From NCBI GenBank assembly GCA_943914835.1, contig CALUDO010000019.1:1-19906 (forward strand): a stretch of DNA of 19,906 nucleotides. Reading direction: 5' to 3'. How positions within the stretch are numbered: position 1 is the first letter of the stretch; the number at the start of each line of letters is the position of its first letter. The notes beneath the pieces are model-generated. The model was not told the DNA's origin. It worked only from the letters and a program-made list of their open reading frames with translations, and ran no database searches. The stretch is from an uncultured Eremococcus sp. (GTDB lineage: Bacteria > Bacillota > Bacilli > Lactobacillales > Aerococcaceae). The position numbers and the translations under genes are program-made. This document shows, one piece after another, positions 1 to 7,116 of the stretch.

Positions 1-277
1 ATTTATTTCTCTGAGATTTCATATTATTTCACAAAGGCCTCATTTTTGTATTTTATTAAGATAGAAGGGTAAATACAGGGCTTTTTCCTGTCCTTAAAGC
101 CAAATACCATCCCATGATTGGGATGGTATTTCTTAAAGTATTCAATATGCAGCGCTTTTATATTGGGAACCAAAAGGAGATTGTGCGAAACCATACATAT
201 GAAAATTAGCCGCATCTCAATGGTGAAATCCAATATCAAACGCTAGCTAGTAACAATTCAAAGCTATAAGGGGCTCA
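1..277. other. Intergenic region downstream of nagA
   Basis: I can support no gene here. A minus-strand open frame at 24-239 would need a TTG start with no Shine-Dalgarno sequence, and its product has no recognisable motif. The only clear structure is the perfect inverted repeat at 102-131, listed separately. A weaker small hairpin (ACAGG/CCTGT) lies around 76-92. Confidence 0.5.
102..131. repeat. Perfect 13-bp inverted repeat (hairpin)
   Basis: Two perfectly complementary 13-base arms, AAATACCATCCCA and TGGGATGGTATTT, flank a 4-base loop TGAT. On neither strand is the stem followed by a run of four or more T, so it is not a textbook intrinsic terminator. It lies about 150 bases beyond the nagA stop codon and could still mark the 3' end of the nagA transcript or of a gene entering from the left. 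Confidence 0.7.
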
Positions 278-1429
278 TTATTGATGGTAGCGTTCTTGCC
301 CATTTAAATAGGTAGCAAGCAGTTTGCCTGAATCCTCCATAACAATGAAGTCTGCTGCATAGCCAGGAGCAATGCGCCCACAGACATCATCAATGGCCAC
401 AGATTTTGCCGGATTCAAGGAAGCCATTCGAATGGCCGTGGGTAGGTCAGAAATTCCCCAAGCCACTACATTCTGCACAGCTTGGATTAATTCCAAAACG
501 GATCCTGCCAAGGATCCAGAATCTTTGAGACGGGCTTGGCCATCTTTGACCACAACTTCAAATTCACCCAAACGGGACTCCCCTTCACCTAAGCCACCGG
601 CTCGCATACAATCAGTGATCAAAACAGTTTCTTCATTTCCCCGTGCCTTGACGACAATGTCAGCGGCCGCTGGATGAACATGGTGGCCATCACAAATTAA
701 TTCAGCAAAAACATCCTCTAAACTTAAGGCTGCTCCAACCATGCCCGGGTTACGGTGGTGGAGACCTGACATCCCATTATAGGTATGAATGAAAATATTA
801 GCCCCAGCCTCTACGGCAGCTTTTGCTTGGTCATAGGTCGCGTCACTATGAGCCAGAGCTGTATGGATATTATTCTGATTGGCAAACTTGATAAAGTCGA
901 CTACCCCTTGACGTTCGGGGGCAATGGCGATCTTATTCACCAAATTCTTAGATAGACGATTCCACTCATCTAACTGGTCAATGGAAGGATCTCCCATATA
1001 TTTAGGGTTTTGTGCCCCCTTATATTTCTCCGTAAAGTAGGGACCTTCTAAGAAGATGCCACGAATCTTAGCCCCTTCTTCTTCTCCCGCATGATCACCA
1101 ATGGTTTGACAGACTGCATTCAAGTGATCTACTGAGTCTGTCAAAGTTGTAGGGAGCCAAGAAGTGACTCCACACGCCAGTAAACCTTGAGAGATCGCTT
1201 TAATTCCCTCAAAGTCATTATCCATGACATCGTGTGATTGGTAGCCATGGATATGCGTATCTACCAGTCCTGGTCCCACCACACAGTCGGAATAATCAAG
1301 AATCTCTCCACTTTCTGGTATCTGGGTAAGAATGTCTCCGAAACATCCCTTATCATCGATTTCTAAGTAAGCATCCTTCACAGTCTTATCATCTAAGACA
1401 ATCTCCTTAGCATGAATATACTTCGTCAT
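278..1429 (-). CDS. nagA: N-acetylglucosamine-6-phosphate deacetylase
   Basis: Cytosolic metal-dependent amidohydrolase that removes the acetyl group from GlcNAc-6-phosphate, giving GlcN-6-phosphate and acetate for glycolysis or wall precursor synthesis. At 383 residues it has the usual family length. Visible motifs are the N-terminal DTHIH (57-61) closing the small beta-sandwich, LEGP with Glu128 as metal ligand, His194 (LAHSDA), His215 (IHTYN), His252, and the catalytic Asp273 in ITDCMRAGG. The ATG is preceded by GAAGGG with 5-6 bases spacing. It lies downstream of the GlcNAc transporter gene on the same strand, separated by a terminator-like hairpin, so the two form one uptake and catabolism unit but may be transcribed separately. 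A weak promoter (TAGAAT at about 1464) sits between them. No nagB is seen nearby. Confidence 0.96.
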   Translation of the reverse strand: MTKYIHAKEIVLDDKTVKDAYLEIDDKGCFGDILTQIPESGEILDYSDCVVGPGLVDTHIHGYQSHDVMDNDFEGIKAISQGLLACGVTSWLPTTLTDSVDHLNAVCQTIGDHAGEEEGAKIRGIFLEGPYFTEKYKGAQNPKYMGDPSIDQLDEWNRLSKNLVNKIAIAPERQGVVDFIKFANQNNIHTALAHSDATYDQAKAAVEAGANIFIHTYNGMSGLHHRNPGMVGAALSLEDVFAELICDGHHVHPAAADIVVKARGNEETVLITDCMRAGGLGEGESRLGEFEVVVKDGQARLKDSGSLAGSVLELIQAVQNVVAWGISDLPTAIRMASLNPAKSVAIDDVCGRIAPGYAADFIVMEDSGKLLATYLNGQERYHQ

Positions 1430-1502
1430 AACAACCCTTCTTTTCCTTTAAAGTGTGACTTCATTCTATCATAACCTTTATACAAACCGACAAATTAAAG
1501 CC

Positions 1503-1542
1503 AAAAAGATCCAGCCTCCCCTCAATCAAGGGAAAAGCCAGA
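1503..1542 (-). terminator. Intrinsic terminator after nagE
   Basis: On the minus strand a 12-pair stem with several G-U pairs (arms at 1531-1542 and 1510-1521) is followed by TCTTTTTGG. It lies just after the nagE stop and before nagA, so read-through into nagA is probably partial. Confidence 0.7.
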
Positions 1543-1552
1543 CCTAAAGCTA

Positions 1553-3028
1553 CTATTTAGTTAAATCTTCTAAGGCATCGGCCACTTGTTGGACAGTCGT
1601 TCCAATAATGACCTGGAGGTTCTCCTTATCAATCACATTCACACCCATAGCTCCCGCTGATTTCAATTTAGCCTGGTCAACCTTGCTGGTATCCTCTAAT
1701 TGAAGACGAAGACGGGTTGAGCAATTATTCACGACTTTCAGATTATCTTTACCGCCCACAGCTTCATAAATCACAGCGGCTTGACGTTCTTCTTTACTCA
1801 TCTTATGTGGAACTCCTTTTGTAACTTGAGCTTCATCTTGGTTATTAGATAGACCATCCACGGGGCCTTTACGCCCTGGAGTGGCAATATCAAACTTATC
1901 AATCATGAAGGAGAAGACTAAATAATACAAGACCGCCATCACTAATCCTTGTAGAATCAGCATCCAAGGTTGGTTGGCCATAGGCACCCTCAAGGATAAG
2001 ATGAAGTCAATGGCTCCTGCTGAGAAGGAGAAACCGGCAGTCCAGTGCATCAAAGCCGCAAAAGCAACCGACAAAGCGGTTAGGGCCGCATGAGCCAGGT
2101 ATAAGGCCGGTGCTAGGAACATAAATGAGAATTCAATGGGTTCAGTTACCCCAGTCACAAAGGCAGCCACACTGGCTGCTAGGAAAAGGGACATGACTTG
2201 CTTCTTATAGTCAGGGGCTGCCTTGCGGTACATAGCTAGACAAGCTCCAGGCAGGCCAAACATGAAGACTGGGAAGAAACCAGCTTGATACATACCGGTA
2301 ACTCCTTTCTCCCCGACGTTAGCCCAGAAGTTTCCAATATCGTTAATTCCAATTAAGTCAAACCAGAAGACATTATTCAAGGCATGGTGGAGCCCCGTCG
2401 GAATTAGGAGGCGGTTAAAGAAGGCATAAATACCAGCCCCTAACCAACCCATCGATGAAATCCCTTCCCCAAAGAGGGTCAAGCCATCGAAGACGGCTGG
2501 CCAAACAAATAATAAGACCAAGGCAGCCAATAAAGAGAAAATCCCTGTCATGATAGGGACTAAACGACGACCAGAGAAGAAAGCAAAGGCTTCGGGTAGC
2601 CTGGTCCGATGGAACTTATTAAAGCATTCCGCAGCAATAATTCCGGCGATTAAACCAAAGAAAACATTGCCGTTGCCTACCTTAGCAAAGGAAGCAGATA
2701 CTTCTTCAACTGGCACCCCAGTCAGTTGGGCCACAGCCTCGCTGGATAAGAGAGTGGTCATAGTCAGGAAGGAAACTAAGGCGGCTAAACCAGAAGCCCC
2801 ATCCTTCTCCCGAGTCATTCCAATTCCAACCCCAATGGCAAATAGGATTCCCATATTGTCTAAGATGGCTCCCCCACCCTTAACGAGGAAAGCAGCGATT
2901 TGATTCTCCCCTCCCCATCCAGCTGGGTCAATCCAATAACCGATTCCTAACATCAAAGCTGCTAAAGGAAGGACGGCCACGGGTAACATCAAAGACCGTC
3001 CAATCCGTTGTAAATATCCTTTCATCAT
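1553..3028 (-). CDS. nagE: PTS N-acetylglucosamine transporter subunit EIICB
   Basis: Membrane permease that imports N-acetylglucosamine and phosphorylates it at C6. Residues 1 to about 385 form the EIIC domain of the glucose family, with about ten hydrophobic segments, the GLHH motif (222-225) and the TEPIEF substrate-site loop (295-300). A linker (about 390-412) leads to the EIIB domain with the phosphorylated cysteine Cys436 in NNCSTRLR. At 491 residues it stops after EIIB, so there is no EIIA domain as in the about 650-residue E. coli NagE; the layout matches B. subtilis NagP. A separate glucose-type EIIA must supply phosphate. The product feeds NagA, encoded downstream. The first of two adjacent ATG codons follows AGAGG; either is possible. 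Specificity is inferred from sequence type plus the nagA neighbour. Confidence 0.95.
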   Translation of the reverse strand: MMKGYLQRIGRSLMLPVAVLPLAALMLGIGYWIDPAGWGGENQIAAFLVKGGGAILDNMGILFAIGVGIGMTREKDGASGLAALVSFLTMTTLLSSEAVAQLTGVPVEEVSASFAKVGNGNVFFGLIAGIIAAECFNKFHRTRLPEAFAFFSGRRLVPIMTGIFSLLAALVLLFVWPAVFDGLTLFGEGISSMGWLGAGIYAFFNRLLIPTGLHHALNNVFWFDLIGINDIGNFWANVGEKGVTGMYQAGFFPVFMFGLPGACLAMYRKAAPDYKKQVMSLFLAASVAAFVTGVTEPIEFSFMFLAPALYLAHAALTALSVAFAALMHWTAGFSFSAGAIDFILSLRVPMANQPWMLILQGLVMAVLYYLVFSFMIDKFDIATPGRKGPVDGLSNNQDEAQVTKGVPHKMSKEERQAAVIYEAVGGKDNLKVVNNCSTRLRLQLEDTSKVDQAKLKSAGAMGVNVIDKENLQVIIGTTVQQVADALEDLTK

Positions 3029-3104
3029 ATAACCTCTTTCTAATTAAGCTAAGAGCTATGTTCTTCTCTCAATACTATTCATTTTTACACCTTAGTGCTC
3101 ATTC

Positions 3105-3133
3105 ATTTTACAATGTTTTCGCTTACATTCCAA
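3105..3133 (-). promoter_or_regulatory. nagE promoter
   Basis: On the minus strand a -35 TTGGAA (3128-3133) and a -10 TAAAAT (3105-3110) are separated by exactly 17 bases. The predicted transcript has a leader of about 70 bases before nagE. Confidence 0.75.
3113..3128 (-). promoter_or_regulatory. cre site (CcpA operator) in the nagE promoter
   Basis: The minus-strand sequence ATGTAAGCGAAAACAT fits the low-GC Gram-positive consensus WTGNAANCGNWNNCWW at every defined position. It fills nearly all of the spacer of the nagE promoter, where bound CcpA would block RNA polymerase. This implies repression of GlcNAc uptake by preferred sugars. Confidence 0.75.
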
Positions 3134-3293
3134 TAGTAAAGTGTCTTTTTGTGAACGCCTTCTGAAATTTATTCAAATTGCATCTATGATAACAAAATTC
3201 GATTACATCCATTCAGCACACCCTATTGCAACTCTCACATCCCTAGTACCCAGTCCATCGCTATGATAAAAAGCTTTTTCTTAAGAATTTTGG

Positions 3294-3299
3294 TATAAT
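3294..3299 (+). promoter_or_regulatory. Extended -10 promoter of the zinc-ribbon gene
   Basis: TTTGGTATAATG holds a perfect TATAAT preceded by TG and one base, the extended -10 element. No good -35 is seen at 17 bases upstream. The rest of the intergenic stretch 3029-3329 holds the nagE promoter, its cre site and the nagE leader, and nothing else I can name. Confidence 0.7.
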
Positions 3300-3338
3300 G
3301 CTTTAGACACCTATGACATTAGAGAAAGGATGTTTACC

Positions 3339-4148
3339 ATGAAGACATGTCCTAATTGTCGGTATGACCTCAACGACGACTACCAGTTCTGTCCCAACTG
3401 CGGGCTAGACCTCACTCCCTACTTAGACCCGAAGGAAAGACCAGGTCAAACCGATCGTCACAAGATCGACTCAAACTATCAAGATGACACCACTTATCGA
3501 GAGGACCAATTTCTGACCTCCCATGACTCTTGGCCCGAAGACAGAAATCAAGCTAATGATTTAAGCAAGGACCACCGCCACACCCACTATACCCCTGAGA
3601 AGAGAAATCTAATCCGTCTGGGCTTAATTAATATTTTGCTCTTTGTCGCTAGTGGCCTCACAATCCTAGGCATCATCCTGCCCAACTTCTTGGACTTATC
3701 TATCCTGTCCGAGGCTCTTACCAGCCTGTCATCCTTTGGCCTACCCATCCAGTCTGTGTCTAACTTACTTGATCAGAGTAGCAGTCTGCAGAAATTATTG
3801 ATGAACTATTCTCGTTTGGTCGAGACCTACCAGACCTTCCAAGGATTACTAGGAAATGGGGCTGGAATAAACCTGCCTGACCTCCCCTATCTTCGTCACC
3901 TAGCGCAAGCTCTCTTACTCATGCCCATCCTCAACTTACCCCTATCGATCTTCCAATTTAATTGGGCTCGAAAGTTAAATGTCCTTTTCTCCTTAGTCGC
4001 CCTAGGCTTAACCGGCGGCATGGTCTATTATGCCTGGCCCTACCTCAATGACTACCAAATTCCATGGGGCCCAACAGCCTACCTATACGGAGCGGCTCTC
4101 TTGGCTATGACCTTATTCAGTCTTATACGCTGGCTAGCCCGTAAATAA
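3339..4148 (+). CDS. Zinc-ribbon membrane protein of unknown function
   Basis: A 269-residue protein with an N-terminal zinc ribbon: Cys4 and Cys7 (CPNC) pair with Cys18 and Cys21 (CPNC), and this part is probably cytosolic. Residues 25-90 are polar, charged and probably disordered, followed by about four hydrophobic segments (roughly 92-116, 186-205, 213-231, 246-265). I chose the ATG at 3339 because AGAAAGG (3323-3329) is spaced correctly for it; the earlier in-frame ATG at 3330 overlaps that ribosome binding site. It is a single-gene unit with its own extended -10 promoter and a terminator downstream. Zinc-ribbon plus membrane proteins are common and mostly uncharacterised in Firmicutes. 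I do not recognise a specific function. Confidence 0.8.
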   Translation: MKTCPNCRYDLNDDYQFCPNCGLDLTPYLDPKERPGQTDRHKIDSNYQDDTTYREDQFLTSHDSWPEDRNQANDLSKDHRHTHYTPEKRNLIRLGLINILLFVASGLTILGIILPNFLDLSILSEALTSLSSFGLPIQSVSNLLDQSSSLQKLLMNYSRLVETYQTFQGLLGNGAGINLPDLPYLRHLAQALLLMPILNLPLSIFQFNWARKLNVLFSLVALGLTGGMVYYAWPYLNDYQIPWGPTAYLYGAALLAMTLFSLIRWLARK

Positions 4149-4172
4149 AAAGAAACTTCTAAACCCCATAAA

Positions 4173-4208
4173 AAAGCCCGGCCTTGATAGCTATCAAGGC
4201 CGGGCTTT
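4173..4208. terminator. Bidirectional terminator, perfect 18-bp palindrome
   Basis: The 36 bases form a perfect inverted repeat with 18-base arms meeting at TAG/CTA and a very GC-rich core (GCCCGGCC). On the minus strand it is followed by a run of six T, giving a strong terminator for tRNA-Arg. On the plus strand it ends in GGGCTTTCT, a weaker stop for the convergent zinc-ribbon gene. Confidence 0.9.
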
Positions 4209-4213
4209 CTATA

Positions 4214-4285
4214 TGTCCCCTGTAGGAATCGAACCTACAATTCAACCTTAGGAGGGTCGCGTAATATCCGTTTTACTAAGAGGAC
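4214..4285 (-). tRNA. tRNA-Arg (anticodon CCU)
   Basis: A full 72-base cloverleaf folds on the minus strand. The acceptor stem GTCCTCT pairs with AGGGGAC and is followed by discriminator A. The D stem is GTAA/TTAC. The anticodon stem CGACC/GGTTG carries the loop CTCCTAA (anticodon CCT). The variable loop is AATT, and the T stem GTAGG/CCTAC carries the loop TTCGATT. The 3' CCA is not encoded. It decodes the AGG arginine codon. A palindromic terminator follows within a few bases. Confidence 0.95.
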
Positions 4286-4324
4286 TTCATTCCATAGGAC
4301 TCATCAGCAAAGTCACTATTAGAT

Positions 4325-4397
4325 AGAAAGGAGCTAAGGGAGTGACGAGGCACTTTAAAACCAGTCACTTCCCTATCACCTCTAAGAAACTCCTTCT
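4325..4397 (-). other. Long imperfect hairpin in the tRNA-Arg leader
   Basis: On the minus strand an outer stem (AGAAGGAG, 4390-4397, with CTCCTTTCT, 4325-4333) and an inner stem (AGGGAAGTGAC, 4364-4374, with GTCACTCCCT, 4337-4346) are separated by an asymmetric internal loop and capped by a 17-base loop. There is no T run after it, so it is not an obvious terminator. It starts almost exactly at the transcription start predicted from the promoter at 4398-4426. It may be a structured 5' leader of the tRNA transcript or a separate small RNA. Confidence 0.45.
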
Positions 4398-4426
4398 ATT
4401 CTACACTATTAATCTAACTTTGTCAT
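4398..4426 (-). promoter_or_regulatory. Promoter for the tRNA-Arg leader
   Basis: On the minus strand ATGACA (-35, 4421-4426) and TAGAAT (-10, 4398-4403) are spaced by 17 bases. It lies directly after the hutD stop codon and about 110 bases before the mature tRNA. Confidence 0.6.
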
Positions 4427-4434
4427 ATCTTTGT

Positions 4435-5010
4435 TTATTTTTCACTTAAATGACAGATAAAACCTAGGCTACTTTCTAATCCTTCAATATCTAAGTGTCC
4501 TTCTAGCCCCCGAGCCCATAGGCCTTGACCAGCTTCTAAGGTTAGGTTCTGGTCTAAACCAGAGATTCCTAGCCTACCCTGATAGAGATAAACGAAGTAA
4601 TGATCGCATTCCGCTAGTGAGATAGAAGTAGATTCCAATTCTGAAAAAGATAGCATGTCTGCCTTATAGACCCCAGCCTGGTAAATTAAATTGAAATCCC
4701 GACACAAACCTTGACTCTTAGTCTCAATTCCCCCATCAAAGTGATAGCATTCAAAGGGGGCTAAGTCAATCGGATCTTGCCCGGGATGCGTCAGTACCAT
4801 CCCACCTTCTAATACCGAAATCCACCGGTCAAAGCCAGAAAAATCAGAAAAAACCGAAGGACTGGTCTCAACCTTAGCCGAAGAAATCCGATAAGCAAAA
4901 TCCCGGTCAGCTAAACTCCCATCCTCTGGCCAAATAAGTAATTGGCTGGTCTCTCCTCCAGACCACTGAGTCGTCACAAAATCCTCCGCCTGAAATACCT
5001 GTAATGTCAT
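4435..5010 (-). CDS. HutD/Ves family cupin protein
   Basis: A 191-residue soluble protein, about the usual family length. The N-terminal signature WSGGETSQLLIWPEDGS, then FAYRISSAKVE and FDRWISVLEGG (about residues 15-72), match the double-cupin HutD/Ves family. In proteobacteria HutD sits with histidine-utilisation genes and is thought to moderate that pathway; its biochemical activity is not settled. Here no hut gene is nearby and it forms a single-gene unit, so a role in histidine use should not be assumed. The ATG has a good ribosome binding site (GAAAGGGG). The family call is firm; the function is unknown. Confidence 0.82.
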   Translation of the reverse strand: MTLQVFQAEDFVTTQWSGGETSQLLIWPEDGSLADRDFAYRISSAKVETSPSVFSDFSGFDRWISVLEGGMVLTHPGQDPIDLAPFECYHFDGGIETKSQGLCRDFNLIYQAGVYKADMLSFSELESTSISLAECDHYFVYLYQGRLGISGLDQNLTLEAGQGLWARGLEGHLDIEGLESSLGFICHLSEK

Positions 5011-5047
5011 AAACTTACCCCTTTCAATATAGCGCTTACTTATTTAT

Positions 5048-5076
5048 ATTATACACCTTTTTGCCATACTATTTAA
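5048..5076 (-). promoter_or_regulatory. Promoter of the hutD-like gene
   Basis: On the minus strand TTAAAT (5071-5076) and a perfect TATAAT (5048-5053) are spaced by 17 bases, followed by a leader of about 30 bases. Confidence 0.7.
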
Positions 5077-5107
5077 GCTTTCAAGAGAATCGATAATGCT
5101 TAAAATC

Positions 5108-5136
5108 CAAAAAAGGCCCGCCCTAGAGCAGACCTT
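5108..5136 (-). terminator. Intrinsic terminator after bceB
   Basis: On the minus strand AAGGTCTGC pairs with GCGGGCCTT around a 6-base loop and is followed by TTTTTGG. It closes the bce operon shortly after the bceB stop. Confidence 0.85.
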
Positions 5137-5144
5137 GCTTATCT

Positions 5145-7106
5145 TTATTGATTAATCGATTGGTAGTAAATATTTGATGTTAACTTATATACCAAATAGT
5201 AGGCTAGGATAAAGCCAACCAGGACTGACCCATAACCCATAGCAAAGAGTTTCAAATCTTTAATGGCAAAGAGCCCTAATAACTGAAAGATAATCTTGGA
5301 AGCGGCCAAAGAATGAATGACAGCGATGATAATTGGCAGAGAGAAAAGCCAAATCACCTGCTGGTAGATTGTTGATTGGATTAAATCTTGGGGTAATCCG
5401 ACCATCTTCATGGTGTGGTATTTATCTCGGTCTGCAATCCCTTCAGATAATTGCTTGAAGTAAAGCATGAGAACTACACCAATAATCAAGACAGCACCAA
5501 CCACCAAACCAATAAAGAGGAAACCGCCATTCATAGAATAGATCTCAGCCACTAGGTCTTGGCGGCGGATCAAGTGGCCGATGTTCTCACTATCATAGGA
5601 ATCATAATCGGCTTCAGTTAAATCTTGGCCATCCGCCAAGTTGAAGGAGAATTCATAAGCGTAGTTTAAAGGCACAGTCACCTGACCAGCCGCATCTTTT
5701 TCATAATATTGTCGCAGACTTTCTAAGACTTGGTCATCCTTGACCACTAAATAAAAGATATTACCGACATAGTTGGCTGGAATATGGTCCTCACTCAGTT
5801 GACGGACGTGATAAGTGTCCCCCCCCAGGCTGATCTTGTCTAAGTCTTGAGCTGGAGGGAGATTACTAGCTAGCAAGACTTCTCCATCAGATAAGTTAGC
5901 CTCCTGTCCATAATAATTTTGATAGGCAGAGGCGTCCAAGACATAAAGATACGCAATCTGCTTAGGTCCATCACTTGACCGCTGAGCTTCAACCTGTCCA
6001 TTTTCATAATGCGCCGTCGCAAAGAAATATTTGAAACGGATCAAATCCTCCACCTGCCGGTCTTGGTCAATCTTTCTCAAAATAGGCTCAAAGGCCTGCC
6101 CATCTGAAGAATCAATGCCAGAGAAGCTATCAATTCGGTAGTCTCGCACCATACTTTGGTCCGCTAATTTATCCATACCTAGGTAGAGGGTCATAGTGGT
6201 CCCCAAGGCCAAGATTATCCCCGTCGCTAGAACGGCAATCCCTGCGAGGCTGACTGCATTGGTCTTCATCCGAGACAACATACCTGAAATAAAGAAGAAG
6301 TGCTTGGATTGATAATAGTAATTTTTCTTCTGTTTAAGTCGGTTAAGAACCATGGATGACAAGGATATCATCAGAGCAAAGGTCGCAATAATGACTAAAA
6401 AGATCGCGACAAAAAGCATTAAGAGAGAATCCAAAACCCCCTGGGTAGTAAAGGCAATATAGTACCCCGCTCCTAGAGTAACTAGGCCTAGAATTAACCA
6501 CAAGCCAGTCCAACGACTAGTCTTCTCACCGGCTTGGCTTTGGCTCATTAAGCTAGAAGGTTGAATACGAGTATACTTAATACTATTGATCACAAACAAG
6601 AGACCACATACAAGGAAAAGAGCCAGGACGGTTGCCAGGGCTGCTAGCCAATCAAAAGGATAGTCCATAATTCCCGCTCCAGTATCCCGCATCAAGCGGT
6701 TAAGGAACATAAATAGAAGATGACCGGAGACATAACCTAGGACAAGTGACCCAAGAGAAGTCACCAGCCAAATAATAGCCACTTCATAGAAGTTCAAGCG
6801 ACGAATATGTCGGTCCTCTAGCCCTAAGACACGGTAGAGGGCGAATTCTTTTTGGCGCCGCTTAGTAATAAATTGATTGGCATAAAGGATAAATATCCCC
6901 GTCAAAAGGACTGAGAAAAAATCCCCCATCATGACCAGGGTAGGCAGAGTAGCATGCCGATTTTGGACGTAAGAATTATTGACCAGGGAGAACATGACGT
7001 ACTGGAGGGCCATCATCAAAGTCAAAGACACCAGGTAAGGCAGGTATATCTTCCTTTGCTTCTTCAAACCATCCCAGGCTAAATTAAATAAGATACGTTG
7101 TGACAT
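5145..7106 (-). CDS. bceB: BceB-type ABC transporter permease
   Basis: Membrane permease of a peptide-resistance ABC transporter, 653 residues and typical of BceB proteins. It has about ten hydrophobic segments: one near the N-terminus (about 20-42), an FtsX-like block with KRRQKEFALYRVLGL (about 83-97), a large extracellular domain (about 310-520) between later segments that is the expected peptide-sensing part, and a C-terminal FtsX block. In this family the permease both removes the peptide from its lipid-cycle target and passes the signal to the BceS kinase. The start follows a strong GGAGGGG, and the gene begins 10 bases after the bceA stop, so the two are translationally close. The ligand (bacitracin, nisin, others) cannot be read from the sequence. 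The symbol is a family name. Confidence 0.93.
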   Translation of the reverse strand: MSQRILFNLAWDGLKKQRKIYLPYLVSLTLMMALQYVMFSLVNNSYVQNRHATLPTLVMMGDFFSVLLTGIFILYANQFITKRRQKEFALYRVLGLEDRHIRRLNFYEVAIIWLVTSLGSLVLGYVSGHLLFMFLNRLMRDTGAGIMDYPFDWLAALATVLALFLVCGLLFVINSIKYTRIQPSSLMSQSQAGEKTSRWTGLWLILGLVTLGAGYYIAFTTQGVLDSLLMLFVAIFLVIIATFALMISLSSMVLNRLKQKKNYYYQSKHFFFISGMLSRMKTNAVSLAGIAVLATGIILALGTTMTLYLGMDKLADQSMVRDYRIDSFSGIDSSDGQAFEPILRKIDQDRQVEDLIRFKYFFATAHYENGQVEAQRSSDGPKQIAYLYVLDASAYQNYYGQEANLSDGEVLLASNLPPAQDLDKISLGGDTYHVRQLSEDHIPANYVGNIFYLVVKDDQVLESLRQYYEKDAAGQVTVPLNYAYEFSFNLADGQDLTEADYDSYDSENIGHLIRRQDLVAEIYSMNGGFLFIGLVVGAVLIIGVVLMLYFKQLSEGIADRDKYHTMKMVGLPQDLIQSTIYQQVIWLFSLPIIIAVIHSLAASKIIFQLLGLFAIKDLKLFAMGYGSVLVGFILAYYLVYKLTSNIYYQSINQ

Positions 7107-7116
7107 AAGACCCCTC

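Noticed and set aside
24..239. Minus-strand open frame of 71 codons
   Set aside because: It would start at TTG with no ribosome binding site, contains the perfect hairpin at 102-131, and has no recognisable motif.
3193..3208. Second cre-like sequence ATGTAATCGAATTTTG on the minus strand
   Set aside because: It lacks the conserved C in the right half and lies well upstream of the nagE promoter.
4285..4320. CTGATGAG on the minus strand upstream of the tRNA, resembling a hammerhead ribozyme core
   Set aside because: The following GAA is separated from the possible stem II by extra bases, stem II is poorly paired, and no matching cleavage strand is seen. Likely chance.
4214..4434. Possible genomic-island attachment site at the tRNA gene
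   Set aside because: No integrase, no direct repeat of the tRNA 3' end, and ordinary chromosomal genes on both sides.
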